Positions 1-15,300 are shown, counted from the first letter of the stretch. The stretch: 64,000 nt of DNA from Haematobia irritans (GCF_050003625.1 NC_134398.1:75073635-75137634), one strand, 5' to 3'. The notes: generated from the sequence alone by a model not told the origin. A program made the numbers and translations.

Positions 1-34
1 CTTCTTGGCGTTACATACAAATGCACAAACTTAT

Positions 35-70
35 TATACCCTGTACCACAGTAGTGGTGAAGGGTATAAA
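35..70 (+). repeat. Monomer hairpin (first of ~48)
   Basis: 'ttataccct' pairs with 'agggtataa', with a nested 'accac'/'gtggt' pair inside, giving an imperfect stem-loop of about 36 nt. It recurs once per monomer (for example near 1,027, 2,028 and 3,012) and also at 48,063, 48,880 and 54,138. It is the right end of the dispersed element from which the monomer seems to derive. Confidence 0.85.
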
Positions 71-1848
71 TATGGGAAACGTTTAAATCTGAAGCAATTT
101 TAAGGAAACTTCGAAAAAGTTTATTTATGATTTATCGCTCGATATATATGTATGAGAAGTTTAGGAAAATTAGAGTCATTTTTACAACTTTTCGACTAAG
201 CAGTGGCGATTTTACAAGGAAAATGTTGGTATTTTGACCATTTTTGACGAAATCAGAAAAACATATATATGGGAGCTATATCTAAATCTGAACCGATTTC
301 AACCAAATTTGGCACGCATAGCTACAATGCTAATTCTACTCCCTGTGCAAAATTTCAACTAAATCGGAGTTAAAAATTGGCCTCTGTGGTCTTATGAGTG
401 TAAATCGGGCGAAAGCTTTATATGGGAGATATATCCAAATCTGAACCGATTTCAAGCAAATTTGGCACGCATAGTTACAACGCTAATTCTACTCCCTATG
501 CAAAATTTCAACTAAATCGGAGCAAAAAATTGGCCTCTGTGGGCAAATGAGTGTAAATCGGGCGAAAGCTATATAGGAGCTATATCTAAATCTGAACCGA
601 TTTTGCTGATATTTTGCAAGTTTTTCTAGACTCATAAAATATTCGGATGTACGGAATTTGAGGAAGATCGGTTGATATACACGCCAATTATGACCAGATC
701 GGTGAAAAATATATATGGCGGCTATATCTAAATCTGAACCGATTTTTTCCAAAATCAATAGGGATCGTCTTTGAGCCGAAACAGGACCCTATACCAAATT
801 TTAGGACAATCGGACTAAAACTGCGAGCTGTACTTTGCACACAAAAATACATCAACAGACAGACAGACAGACAGACAGACGGACAGACAGACGGACAGAC
901 AGACGGACAGACAGACAGACGGACATCGCTAAATCGACTCAGAATTTAATTCTAAGCCGATCCGTATACTAAAAGGTTGGTCTATGGTTACTCCTTCTTG
1001 GCGTTACATACAAATGCACAAACTTATTATACCCTGTACCACAGTAGTGGTGAAGGGTATAAATATGGGAAACGTTTAAATCTGAAGCAATTTTAAGGAA
1101 ACTTCGAAAAAGTTTATTTATGATTTATCGCTCGATATATATGTATGAGAAGTTTAGGAAAATTAGAGTCATTTTTACAACTTTTCGACTAAGCAGTGGC
1201 GATTTTACAAGGAAAATGTTGGTATTTTGACCATTTTTGACGAAATCAGAAAAACATATATATGGGAGCTATATCTAAATCTGAACCGATTTCAACCAAA
1301 TTTGGCACGCATAGCTACAATGCTAATTCTACTCCCTGTGCAAAATTTCAACTAAATCGGAGTTAAAAATTGGCCTCTGTGGTCTTATGAGTGTAAATCG
1401 GGCGAAAGCTTTATATGGGAGATATATCCAAATCTGAACCGATTTCAAGCAAATTTGGCACGCATAGTTACAACGCTAATTCTACTCCCTATGCAAAATT
1501 TCAACTAAATCAGAGCAAAAAATTGGCCTCTGTGGGCAAATGAGTGTAAATCGGGCGAAAGCTATATATGGGAGCTATATCTAAATCTGAACCGATTTTG
1601 CTGATATTTTGCAAGTTTTTCGAGACTCATAAAATATTCGGATGTACGGAATTTGAGGAAGATCGGTTGATATACACGCCAATTATGACCAGATCGGTGA
1701 AAAATATATATGGCGGCTATATCTAAATCTGAACCGATTTTTTCCAAAATCAATAGGGATCGTCTTTGAGCCGAAACAGGACCCTATACCAAATTTTAGG
1801 ACAATCGGACTAAAACTGCGAGCTGTACTTTGCACAAAAAATACATCA

Positions 1849-1894
<46 letters not shown>

Positions 1895-1995
1895 GGACAG
1901 ACAGACGGACAGACAGACAGACGGACATCGCTAAATCGACTCAGAATTTAATTCTAAGCCGATCCGTATACTAAAAGGTTGGTCTATGATTACTC

Positions 1996-4952
1996 CTTCT
2001 TGGCGTTACATACAAATGCACAAACTTATTATACCCTGTACCACAGTAGTGGTGAAGGGTATAAATATGGGAAACGTTTAAATCTGAAGCAATTTTAAGG
2101 AAACTTCGAAAAAGTTTATTTATGATTTATCGCTCGATATATATGTATGAGAAGTTTAGGAAAATTAGAGTCATTTTTACAACTTTTCGACTAAGCAGTG
2201 GCGATTTTACAAGGAAAATGTTGGTATTTTGACCATTTTTGACGAAATCAGAAAAACATATATATGGGAGCTATATCTAAATCTGAACCGATTTCAACCA
2301 AATTTGGCACGCATAGCTACAATGCTAATTCTACTCCCTGTGCAAAATTTCAACTAAATCGGAGTTAAAAATTGGCCTCTGTGGTCTTATGAGTGTAAAT
2401 CGGGCGAAAGCTTTATATGGGAGATATATCCAAATCTGAACCGATTTCAAGCAAATTTGGCACGCATAGTTACAACGCTAATTCTACTCCCTATGCAAAA
2501 TTTCAACTAAATCGGAGCAAAAAATTGGCCTCTGTGGGCAAATGAGTGTAAATCGGGCGAAAGCTATATATGGGAGCTATATCTAAATCTGAACCGATTT
2601 TGCTGATATTTTGCAAGTTTTTCGAGACTCATAAAATATTCGGATGTACGGAATTTGAGGAAGATCGGTTGATATACACGCCAATTATGACCAGATCGGT
2701 GAAAAATATATATGGCGGCTATATCTAAATCTGAACCGATTTTTTCCAAAATCAATAGGGATCGTCTTTGAGCCGAAACAGGACCCTATACCAAATTTTA
2801 GGACAATCGGACTAAAACTGCGAGCTGTACTTTGCACACAAAAATACATCAAGAGACAGACAGACAGACAGACAGACGGACAGACAGACGGACAGACAGA
2901 CAGACGGACATCGCTAAATCGACTCAGAATTTAATTCTAAGCCGATCCGTATACTAAAAGGTTGGTCTATGATTACTCCTTCTTGGCGTTACATACAAAT
3001 GCACAAACTTATTATACCCTGTACCACAGTAGTGGTGAAGGGTATAAATATGGGAAACGTTTAAATCTGAAGCAATTTTAAGGAAACTTCGAAAAAGTTT
3101 ATTTATGATTTATCGCTCGATATATATGTATGAGAAGTTTAGGAAAATTAGAGTCATTTTTACAACTTTTCGACTAAGCAGTGGCGATTTTACAAGGAAA
3201 ATGTTGGTATTTTGACCATTTTTGACGAAATCAGAAAAACATATATATGGGAGCTATATCTAAATCTGAACCGATTTCAACCAAATTTGGCACGCATAGC
3301 TACAATGCTAATTCTACTCCCTGTGCAAAATTTCAACTAAATCGGAGTTAAAAATTGGCCTCTGTGGTCTTATGAGTGTAAATCGGGCGAAAGCTTTATA
3401 TGGGAGATATATCCAAATCTGAACCGATTTCAAGCAAATTTGGCACGCATAGTTACAACGCTAATTCTACTCCCTATGCAAAATTTCAACTAAATCGGAG
3501 CAAAAAATTGGCCTCTGTGGGCAAATGAGTGTAAATCGGGCGAAAGCTATATATGGGAGCTATATCTAAATCTGAACCGATTTTGCTGATATTTTGCAAG
3601 TTTTTCTAGACTCATAAAATATTCGGATGTACGGAATTTGAGGAAGATCGGTTGATATACACGCCAATTATGACCAGATCGGTGAAAAATATATATGGCG
3701 GCTATATCTAAATCTGAACCGATTTTTTCCAAAATCAATAGGGATCGTCTTTGAGCCGAAACAGGACCCTATACCAAATTTTAGGACAATCGGACTAAAA
3801 CTGCGAGCTGTACTTTGCACTCAAAAATACATCAACAGACAGACAGACAGACGGACAGACAGACGGACAGACAGACAGACGGACATCGCTAAATCGACTC
3901 AGAATTTAATTCTAAGCCGATCCGTATACTAAAAGGTTGGTCTATGATTACTCCTTCTTGGCGTTACATACAAATGCACAAACTTATTATACCCTGTACC
4001 ACAGTAGTGGTGAAGGGTATAAATATGGGAAACGTTTAAATCTGAAGCAATTTTAAGGAAACTTCGAAAAAGTTTATTTATGATTTATCGCTCGATATAT
4101 ATGTATGAGAAGTTTAGGAAAATTAGAGTCATTTTTACAACTTTTCGACTAAGCAGTGGCGATTTTACAAGGAAAATGTTGGTATTTTGACCATTTTTGA
4201 CGAAATCAGAAAAACATATATATGGGAGCTATATCTAAATCTGAACCGATTTCAACCAAATTTGGCACGCATAGCTACAATGCTAATTCTACTCCCTGTG
4301 CAAAATTTCAACTAAATCGGAGTTAAAAATTGGCCTCTGTGGTCTTATGAGTGTAAATCGGGCGAAAGCCTTATATGGGAGATATATCCAAATCTGAACC
4401 GATTTCAAGCAAATTTGGCACGCATAGTTACAACGCTAATTCTACTCCCTATGCAAAATTTCAACTAAATCGGAGCAAAAAATTGGCCTCTGTGGGCAAA
4501 TGAGTGTAAATCGGGCGAAAGCTATATATGGGAGCTATATCTAAATCTGAACCGATTTTGCTGATATTTTGCAAGTTTTTCGAGACTCATAAAATATTCG
4601 GATGTACGGAATTTGAGGAAGATCGGTTGATATACACGCCAATTATGACCAGATCGGTGAAAAATATATATGGCGGCTATATCTAAATCTGAACCGATTT
4701 TTTCCAAAATCAATAGGGATCGTCTTTGAGCCGAAACAGGACCCTATACCAAATTTTAGGACAATCGGACTAAAACTGCGAGCTGTACTTTGCACACAAA
4801 AATACATCAACAGACAGACAGACAGACAGACAGACAGACGGACAGACAGACGGACAGACAGACGGACAGACAGACAGACGGACATCGCTAAATCGACTCA
4901 GAATTTAATTCTAAGCCGATCCGTATACTAAAAGGTTGGTCTATGATTACTC
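1996..4952 (+). repeat. Three diagnostic monomers of a 5-monomer repeat, copy A
   Basis: Three consecutive monomers carry private variants: 'catcaagagacag' near 2,846, 'gcactcaaaaatac' near 3,818 and 'gaaagccttata' near 4,366. The same three variants reappear in the same order about 5 kb downstream, implying a 5-monomer period in this part of the array. Confidence 0.75.
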
Positions 4953-5808
4953 CTTCTTGACGTTACATACAAATGCACAAACTTATTATACCCTGTACCA
5001 CAGTAGTGGTGAAGGGTATAAATATGGGAAACGTTTAAATCTGAAGCAATTTTAAGGAAACTTCGAAAAAGTTTATTTATGATTTATCGCTCGATATATA
5101 TGTATGAGAAGTTTAGGAAAATTAGAGTCATTTTTACAACTTTTCGACTAAGCAGTGGCGATTTTACAAGGAAAATGTTGGTATTTTGACCATTTTTGAC
5201 GAAATCAGAAAAACATATATATGGGAGCTATATCTAAATCTGAACCGATTTCAACCAAATTTGGCACGCATAACTACAATGCTAATTCTACTCCCTGTGC
5301 AAAATTTCAACTAAATCGGAGTTAAAAATTGGCCTCTGTGGTCTTATGAGTGTAAATCGGGCGAAAGCTTTATATGGGAGATATATCCAAATCTGAACCG
5401 ATTTCAAGCAAATTTGGCACGCATAGTTACAACGCTAATTCTACTCCCTATGCAAAATTTCAACTAAATCGGAGCAAAAAATTGGCCTCTGTGGGCAAAT
5501 GAGTGTAAATCGGGCGAAAGCTATATATGGGAGCTATATCTAAATCTGAACCGATTTTGCTGATATTTTGCAAGTTTTTCGAGACTCATAAAATATTCGG
5601 ATGTACGGAATTTGAGGAAGATCGGTTGATATACACGCCAATTATGACCAGATCGGTGAAAAATATATATGGCGGCTATATCTAAATCTGAACCGATTTT
5701 TTCCAAAATCAATAGGGATCGTCTTTGAGCCGAAACAGGACCCTATACCAAATTTTAGGACAATCGGACTAAAACTGCGAGCTGTACTTTGCACACAAAA
5801 ATACATCA

Positions 5809-5809
<1 letters not shown>

Positions 5810-5850
<41 letters not shown>

Positions 5851-5910
5851 GGACAGACAGACGGACAGACAGACGGACAGACAGACGGACAGACAGACAG
5901 ACGGACGGAC
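5810..5910 (+). repeat. GACA/GACG microsatellite, longest example
   Basis: Every full monomer has a tetranucleotide tract of GACA with interspersed GACG after 'aatacatcaa'. It ends almost always in 'gacagacggacatcgc'. The one marked is among the longest at about 100 bp; the shortest, near 44,190, is about half that. Nearly all length variation between monomers comes from this tract. Read on the minus strand it produces spurious Leu-Ser-Val-Cys reading frames. Confidence 0.95.
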
Positions 5911-6966
5911 ATCGCTAAATCGACTCAGAATTTAATTCTAAGCCGATCCGTATACTAAAAGGTTGGTCTATGATTACTCCTTCTTGGCGTTACATACAAA
6001 TGCACAAACTTATTATACCCTGTACCACAGTAGTGGTGAAGGGTATAAATATGGGAAACGTTTAAATCTGAAGCAATTTTAAGGAAACTTCGAAAAAGTT
6101 TATTTATGATTTATCGCTCGATATATATGTATGAGAAGTTTAGGAAAATTAGAGTCATTTTTACAACTTTTCGACTAAGCAGTGGCGATTTTACAAGGAA
6201 AATGTTGGTATTTTGACCATTTTTGACGAAATCAGAAAAACATATATATGGGAGCTATATCTAAATCTGAACCGATTTCAACCAAATTTGGCACGCATAG
6301 CTACAATGCTAATTCTACTCCCTGTGCAAAAGTTCAACTAAATCGGAGTTAAAAATTGGCCTCTGTGGTCTTATGAGTGTAAATCGGGCGAAAGCTTTAT
6401 ATGGGAGATATATCCAAATCTGAACCGATTTCAAGCAAATTTGGCACGCATAGTTACAACGCTAATTCTACTCCCTATGCAAAATTTCAACTAAATCGGA
6501 GCAAAAAATTGGCCTCTGTGGGCATATGAGTGTAAATCGGGCGAAAGCTATATATGGGAGCTATATCTAAATCTGAACCGATTTTGCTGATATTTTGCAA
6601 GTTTTTCGAGACTCATAAAATATTCGGATGTACGGAATTTGAGGAAGATCGGTTGATATACACGCCAATTATGACCAGATCGGTGAAAAATATATATGGC
6701 GGCTATATCTAAATCTGAACCGATTTTTTCCAAAATCAATAGGGATCGTCTTTGAGCCGAAACAGGAGCTTATACCAAATTTTAGGACAATCGGACTAAA
6801 ACTGCGAGCTGTACTTTGCACACAAAAATACATCAACAGACATACAGACAGACAGACAGACAGACGGACAGACAGACGGACAGACAGACAGACGGACATC
6901 GCTAAATCGACTCAGAATTTAATTCTAAGCCGATCCGTATACTAAAAGGTTGGTCTATGATTACTC

Positions 6967-9943
6967 CTTCTTGGCGTTACATACAAATGCACAAACTTAT
7001 TATACCCTGTACCACAGTAGTGGTGAAGGGTATAAATATGGGAAACGTTTAAATCTGAAGCAATTTTAAGGAAACTTCGAAAAAGTTTATTTATGATTTA
7101 TCGCTCGATATATATGTATGAGAAGTTTAGGAAAATTAGAGTCATTTTTACAACTTTTCGACTAAGCAGTGGCGATTTTACAAGGAAAATGTTGGTATTT
7201 TGACCATTTTTGACGAAATCAGAAAAACATATATATGGGAGCTATATCTAAATCTGAACCGATTTCAACCAAATTTGGCACGCATAGCTACAATGCTAAT
7301 TCTACTCCCTGTGCAAAATTTCAACTAAATCGGAGTTAAAAATTGGCCTCTGTGGTCTTATGAGTGTAAATCGGGCGAAAGCTTTATATGGGAGATATAT
7401 CCAAATCTGAACCGATTTCAAGCAAATTTGGCACGCATAGTTACAACGCTAATTCTACTCCCTATGCAAAATTTCAACTAAATCGGAGCAAAAAATTGGC
7501 CTCTGTGGGCAAATGAGTGTAAATCGGGCGAAAGCTATATATGGGAGCTATATCTAAATCTGAACCGATTTTGCTGATATTTTGCAAGTTTTTCGAGACT
7601 CATAAAATATTCGGATGTACGGAATTTGAGGAAGATCGGTTGATATACACGCCAATTATGACCAGATCGGTGAAAAATATATATGGCGGCTATATCTAAA
7701 TCTGAACCGATTTTTTCCAAAATCAATAGGGATCGTCTTTGAGCCGAAACAGGACCCTATACCAAATTTTAGGACAATCGGACTAAAACTGCGAGCTGTA
7801 CTTTGCACACAAAAATACATCAAGAGACAGACAGACAGACAGACGGACAGACAGACGGACAGACAGACGGACAGACAGACGGACAGACAGACAGACGGAC
7901 ATCGCTAAATCGACTCAGAATTTAATTCTAAGCCGATCCGTATACTAAAAGGTTGGTCTATGATTACTCCTTCTTGGCGTTACATACAAATGCACAAACT
8001 TATTATACCCTGTACCACAGTAGTGGTGAAGGGTATAAATATGGGAAACGTTTAAATCTGAAGCAATTTTAAGGAAACTTCGAAAAAGTTTATTTATGAT
8101 TTATCGCTCGATATATATGTATGAGAAGTTTAGGAAAATTAGAGTCATTTTTACAACTTTTCGACTAAGCAGTGGCGATTTTACAAGGAAAATGTTGGTA
8201 TTTTGACCATTTTTGACGAAATCAGAAAAACATATATATGGGAGCTATATCTAAATCTGAACCGATTTCAACCAAATTTGGCACGCATAGCTACAATGCT
8301 AATTCTACTCCCTGTGCAAAATTTCAACTAAATCGGAGTTAAAAATTGGCCTCTGTGGTCTTATGAGTGTAAATCGGGCGAAAGCTTTATATGGGAGATA
8401 TATCCAAATCTGAACCGATTTCAAGCAAATTTGGCACGCATAGTTACAACGCTAATTCTACTCCCTATGCAAAATTTCAACTAAATCGGAGCAAAAAATT
8501 GGCCTCTGTGGGCAAATGAGTGTAAATCGGGCGAAAGCTATATATGGGAGCTATATCTAAATCTGAACCGATTTTGCTGATATTTTGCAAGTTTTTCTAG
8601 ACTCATAAAATATTCGGATGTACGGAATTTGAGGAAGATCGGTTGATATACACGCCAATTATGACCAGATCGGTGAAAAATATATATGGCGGCTATATCT
8701 AAATCTGAACCGATTTTTTCCAAAATCAATAGGGATCGTCTTTGAGCCGAAACAGGACCCTATACCAAATTTTAGGACAATCGGACTAAAACTGCGAGCT
8801 GTACTTTGCACTCAAAAATACATCAACAGACAGACAGACAGACGGACAGACAGACGGACAGACAGACGGACAGACAGACAGACGGACATCGCTAAATCGA
8901 CTCAGAATTTAATTCTAAGCCGATCCGTATACTAAAAGGTTGGTCTATGATTACTCCTTCTTGGCGTTACATACAAATGCACAAACTTATTATACCCTGT
9001 ACCACAGTAGTGGTGAAGGGTATAAATATGGGAAACGTTTAAATCTGAAGCAATTTTAAGGAAACTTCGAAAAAGTTTATTTATGATTTATCGCTCGATA
9101 TATATGTATGAGAAGTTTAGGAAAATTAGAGTCATTTTTACAACTTTTCGACTAAGCAGTGGCGATTTTACAAGGAAAATGTTGGTATTTTGACCATTTT
9201 TGACGAAATCAGAAAAACATATATATGGGAGCTATATCTAAATCTGAACCGATTTCAACCAAATTTGGCACGCATAGCTACAATGCTAATTCTACTCCCT
9301 GTGCAAAATTTCAACTAAATCGGAGTTAAAAATTGGCCTCTGTGGTCTTATGAGTGTAAATCGGGCGAAAGCCTTATATGGGAGATATATCCAAATCTGA
9401 ACCGATTTCAAGCAAATTTGGCACGCATAGTTACAACGCTAATTCTACTCCCTATGCAAAATTTCAACTAAATCGGAGCAAAAAATTGGCCTCTGTGGGC
9501 AAATGAGTGTAAATCGGGCGAAAGCTATATATGGGAGCTATATCTAAATCTGAACCGATTTTGCTGATATTTTGCAAGTTTTTCGAGACTCATAAAATAT
9601 TCGGATGTACGGAATTTGAGGAAGATCGGTTGATATACACGCCAATTATGACCAGATCGGTGAAAAATATATATGGCGGCTATATCTAAATCTGAACCGA
9701 TTTTTTCCAAAATCAATAGGGATCGTCTTTGAGCCGAAACAGGACCCTATACCAAATTTTAGGACAATCGGACTAAAACTGCGAGCTGTACTTTGCACAC
9801 AAAAATACATCAACAGACAGACAGACAGACAGACAGACAGACGGACAGACAGACGGACAGACAGACAGACGGACATCGCTAAATCGACTCAGAATTTAAT
9901 TCTAAGCCGATCCGTATACTAAAAGGTTGGTCTATGATTACTC
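6967..9943 (+). repeat. Three diagnostic monomers of a 5-monomer repeat, copy B
   Basis: This block has the same three ordered variants as the block starting at 1,996, at offsets of 4,971, 4,991 and 5,003 bp. The offsets differ because the microsatellites have changed length since the duplication. This pair is older than the 14.68-kb pair, whose microsatellites still match. Confidence 0.75.
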
Positions 9944-10730
9944 CTTCTTGGCGTTACATACAAATGCACAAACTTATTATACCCTGTACCACAGTAGTGG
10001 TGAAGGGTATAAATATGGGAAACGTTTAAATCTGAAGCAATTTTAAGGAAACTTCGAAAAAGTTTATTTATGATTTATCGCTCGATATATATGTATGAGA
10101 AGTTTAGGAAAATTAGAGTCATTTTTACAACTTTTCGACTAAGCAGTGGCGATTTTACAAGGAAAATGTTGGTATTTTGACCATTTTTGACGAAATCAGA
10201 AAAACATATATATGGGAGCTATATCTAAATCTGAACCGATTTCAACCAAATTTGGCACGCATAGCTACAATGCTAATTCTACTCCCTGTGCAAAATTTCA
10301 ACTAAATCGGAGTTAAAAATTGGCCTCTGTGGTCTTATGAGTGTAAATCGGGCGAAAGCTTTATATGGGAGATATATCCAAATCTGAACCGATTTCAAGC
10401 AAATTTGGCACGCATAGTTACAACGCTAATTCTACTCCCTATGCAAAATTTCAACTAAATCGGAGCAAAAAATTGGCCTCTGTGGGCAAATGAGTGTAAA
10501 TCGGGCGAAAGCTATATATGGGAGCTATATCTAAATCTGAACCGATTTTGCTGATATTTTGCAAGTTTTTCGAGACTCATAAAATATTCGGATGTACGGA
10601 ATTTGAGGAAAATCGGTTGATATACACGCCAATTATGACCAGATCGGTGAAAAATATATATGGCGGCTATATCTAAATCTGAACCGATTTTTTCCAAAAT
10701 CAATAGGGATCGTCTTTGAGCCGAAACAGG

Positions 10731-10740
10731 ACCCTATATC
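10731..10740 (+). other. Deletion junction making a 515-bp monomer step
   Basis: The text 'caggaccctata' passes directly into 'tatctaaatctg', skipping the microsatellite, hairpin and body of a monomer (about 0.47 kb lost). The two edges share 'ctata', so a microhomology-mediated or unequal exchange is likely. The identical junction occurs at about 41,603. Confidence 0.85.
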
Positions 10741-11087
10741 TAAATCTGAACCGATTTCAACCAAATTTGGCACGCATAGCTACAATGCTAATTCTACTCC
10801 CTGTGCAAAATTTCAACTAAATCGGAGTTAAAAATTGGCCTCTGTGGTCTTATGAGTGTAAATCGGGCGAAAGCTTTATATGGGAGATATATCCAAATCT
10901 GAACCGATTTCAAGCAAATTTGGCACGCATAGTTACAACGCTAATTCTACTCCCTATGCAAAATTTCAACTAAATCGGAGCAAAAAATTGGCCTCTGTGG
11001 GCAAATGAGTGTAAATCGGGCGAAAGCTATATATGGGAGCTATATCTAAATCTGAACCGATTTTGCTGATATTTTGCAAGTTTTTCT

Positions 11088-12337
11088 AGACTCATAAAAT
11101 ATTCGGATGTACGGAATTTGAGGAAGATCGGTTGATATACACGCCAATTATGACCAGATCGGTGAAAAATATATATGGCGGCTATATCTAAATCTGAACC
11201 GATTTTTTCCAAAATCAATAGGGATCGTCTTTGAGCCGAAACAGGACCCTATACCAAATTTTAGGACAATCGGACTAAAACTGCGAGCTGTACTTTGCAC
11301 ACAAAAATACATCAACAGACAGACAGACAGACAGACGGACAGACAGACGGACAGACAGACGGACAGACAGACGGACAGACAGACGGACAGACAGACAGAC
11401 GGACATCGCTAAATCGACTCAGAATTTAATTCTAAGCCGATCCGTATACTAAAAGGTTGGTCTATGATTACTCCTTCTTGGCGTTACATACAAATGCACA
11501 AACTTATTATACCCTGTACCACAGTAGTGGTGAAGGGTATAAATATGGGAAACGTTTAAATCTGAAGCAATTTTAAGGAAACTTCGAAAAAGTTTATTTA
11601 TGATTTATCGCTCGATATATATGTATGAGAAGTTTAGGAAAATTAGAGTCATTTTTACAACTTTTCGACTAAGCAGTGGCGATTTTACAAGGAAAATGTT
11701 GGTATTTTGACCATTTTGGACGAAATCAGAAAAACATATATATGGGAGCTATATCTAAATCTGAACCGATTTCAACCAAATTTGGCACGCATAGCTACAA
11801 TGCTAATTCTACTCCCTGTGCAAAATTTCAACTAAATCGGAGTTAAAAATTGGCCTCTGTGGTCTTATGAGTGTAAATCGGGCGAAAGCTTTATATGGGA
11901 GATATATCCAAATCTGAACCGATTTCAAGCAAATTTGGCACGCATAGTTACAACGCTAATTCTACTCCCTATGCAAAATTTAAACTAAATCGGAGCAAAA
12001 AATTGGCCTCTGTGGGCAAATGAGTGTAAATCGGGCGAAAGCTATATATGGGAGCTATATCTAAATCTGAACCGATTTTGCTGATATTTTGCAAGTTTTT
12101 CGAGACTCATAAAATATTCGGATGTACGGAATTTGAGGAAGATCGGTTGATATACACGCCAATTATGACCAGATCGGTGAAAAATATATATGGCGGCTAT
12201 ATCTAAATCTGAACCGATTTTTTCCAAAATCAATAGGGATCGTCTTTGAGCCGAAACAGGACCCTATACCAAATTTTAGGACAATCGGACTAAAACTGCG
12301 AGCTGTACTTTGCACACAAAAATACATCAACAGACAA

Positions 12338-12379
<42 letters not shown>

Positions 12380-15300
12380 GGACAGACAGACGGACAGACA
12401 GACAGACGGACATCGCTAAATCGACTCAGAATTTAATTCTAAGCCGATCCGTATACTAAAAGGTTGGTCTATGATTACTCCTTCTTGGCGTTACATACAA
12501 ATGCACAAACTTATTATACCCTGTACCACAGTAGTGGTGAAGGGTATAAATATGGGAAACGTTTAAATCTGAAGCAATTTTAAGGAAACTTCGAAAAAGT
12601 TTATTTATGATTTATCGCTCGATATATATGTATGAGAAGTTTAGGAAAATTAGAGTCATTTTTATAACTTTTCGACTAAGCAGTGGCGATTTTACAAGGA
12701 AAATGTTGGTATTTTGACCATTTTTGACGAAATCAGAAAAACATATATATGGGAGCTATATCTAAATCTGAACCGATTTCAACCAAATTTGGCACGCATA
12801 GCTACAATGCTAATTCTACTCCCTGTGCAAAATTTCAACTAAATCGGAGTTAAAAATTGGCCTCTGTGGTCTTATGAGTGTAAATCGGGCGAAAGCTTTA
12901 TATGGGAGATATATCCAAATCTGAACCGATTTCAAGCACATTTGGCACACAACGCTAATTCTACTCCCTATGCAAAATTTCAACTAAATCGGAGCAAAAA
13001 ATTGGCCTCTGTGGGCAAATGAGTGTAAATCGGGCGAAAGCTATATATGGGAGCTATATCTAAATCTGAACCGATTTTGCTGATATTTTGCAAGTTTTTC
13101 GAGACTCATAAAATATTCGGATGTACGGAATTTGAGGAAGATCGGTTGATATACACGCCAATTATGACCAGATCGGTGAAAAATATATATGGCGGCTATA
13201 TCTAAATCTGAACCGATTTTTTCCAAAATCAATAGGGATCGTCTTTGAGCCGAAACAGGACCCTATACCAAATTTTAGGACAATCGGACTAAAACTGCGA
13301 GCTGTACTTTGCACACAAAAATACATCAACAGACAGACAGACAGACGGACAAACAGACGGACAGACAGACAGACGGACATCGCTAAATCGACTCAGAATT
13401 TAATTCTAAGCCGATCCGTATACTAAAAGGTTGGTCTATGATTACTCCTTCTTGGCGTTACATACAAATGCACAAACTTATTATACCCTGTACCACAGTA
13501 GTGGTGAAGGGTATAAATATGGGAAACGTTTAAATCTGAAGCAATTTTAAGGAAACTTCGAAAAAGTTTATTTATGATTTATCGCTCGATATATACGTAT
13601 GAGAAGTTTAGGAAAATTAGAGTCATTTTTACAACTTTTCGACTAAGCAGTGGCGATTTTACAAGGAAAATGTTGGTATTTTGACCATTTTTGACGAAAT
13701 CAGAAAAACATATATATGGGAGCTATATCTAAATCTGAACCGATTTCAACCAAATTTGGCACGCATAGCTACAATGCTAATTCTACTCCCTGTGCAAAAT
13801 TTCAACTAAATCGGAGTTAAAAATTGGCCTCTGTGGTCTTATGAGTGTAAATCGGGCGAAAGCTTTATATGGGAGATATATCCAAATCTGAACCGATTTC
13901 AAGCAAATTTGGCACGCATAGTTACAACGCTAATTCTACTCCCTATGCAAAATTTCAACTAAATCGGAGCAAAAAATTGGCCTCTGTGGGCAAATGAGTG
14001 TAAATCGGGCGAAAGCTATATATGGGAGCTATATCTAAATCTGAACCGATTTTGCTGATATTTTGCAAGTTTTTCGAGACTCATAAAATATTCGGATGTA
14101 CGGAATTTGAGGAAGATCGGTTGATATACACGCCAATTATGACCAGATCGGTGAAAAATATATATGGCGGCTATATCTAAATCTGAACCGATTTTTTCCA
14201 AAATCAATAGGGATCGTCTTTGAGCCGAAACAGGACCCTATACCAAATTTTAGGACAATCGGACCAAAACTGCGAGCTGTACTTTGCACACAAAAATACA
14301 TCAACAGACAGACAGACAGACAGACGGACAGACAGACGGACAGACAGACGGACAGACAGACGGACAGACGGACAGACAGACAGACGGACATCGCTAAATC
14401 GACTCAGAATTTAATTCTAAGCCGATCCGTATACTAAAAGGTTGGTCTATGATTACTCCTTCTTGGCGTTACATACAAATGCACAAACTTATTATACCCT
14501 GTACCACAGTAGTGGTGAAGGGTATAAATATGGGAAACGTTTAAATCTGAAGCAATTTTAAGGAAACTTCGAAAAAGTTTATTTATGATTTATCGCTCGA
14601 TATATATGTATGAGAAGTTTAGGAAAATTAGAGTCATTTTTACAACTTTTCGACTAAGCAGTGGCGATTTTACAAGGAAAATGTTGGTATTTTGACCATT
14701 TTTGACGAAATCAGAAAAACATATATATGGGAGCTATATCTAAATCTGAACCGATTTCAACCAAATTTGGCACGCATAGCTACAATGCTAATTCTACTCC
14801 CTGTGCAAAATTTCAACTAAATCGGAGTTAAAAATTGGCCTCTGTGGTCTTATGAGTGTAAATCGGGCGAAAGCTTTATATGGGAGATATATCCAAATCT
14901 GAACCGATTTCAAGCAAATTTGGCACGCATAGTTACAACGCTAATTCTACTCCCTATGCAAAATTTCAACTAAATCGGAGCAAAAAATTGGCCTCTGTGG
15001 GCAAATGAGTGTAAATCGGGCGAAAGCTATATATGGGAGCTATATCTAAATCTGAACCGATTTTGCTGATATTTTGCAAGTTTTTCTAGACTCATAAAAT
15101 ATTCGGATGTACGGAATTTGAGGAAGATCGGTTGATATACACGCCAATTATGACCAGATCGGTGAAAAATATATATGGCGGCTATATCTAAATCTGAACC
15201 GATTTTTTCCAAAATCAATAGGGATCGTCTTTGAGCCGAAACAGGACCCTATACCAAATTTTAGGACAATCGGACTAAAACTGCGAGCTGTACTTTGCAC

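Noticed and set aside
1562..1753. A 63-codon minus-strand frame repeated in nearly every monomer (at 489, 1562, 2564 and so on)
   Set aside because: It starts at TTG, has no family similarity, and its conservation is explained by satellite homogenisation: the non-coding parts of the monomer are equally conserved.
1683..1928. Minus-strand frames beginning with Ser-Val-Cys-Leu repeats, and the plus-strand Thr-Asp-Arg repeats at 14,220 and 28,899
   Set aside because: They are translations of the GACA/GACG microsatellite; length varies with the tract.
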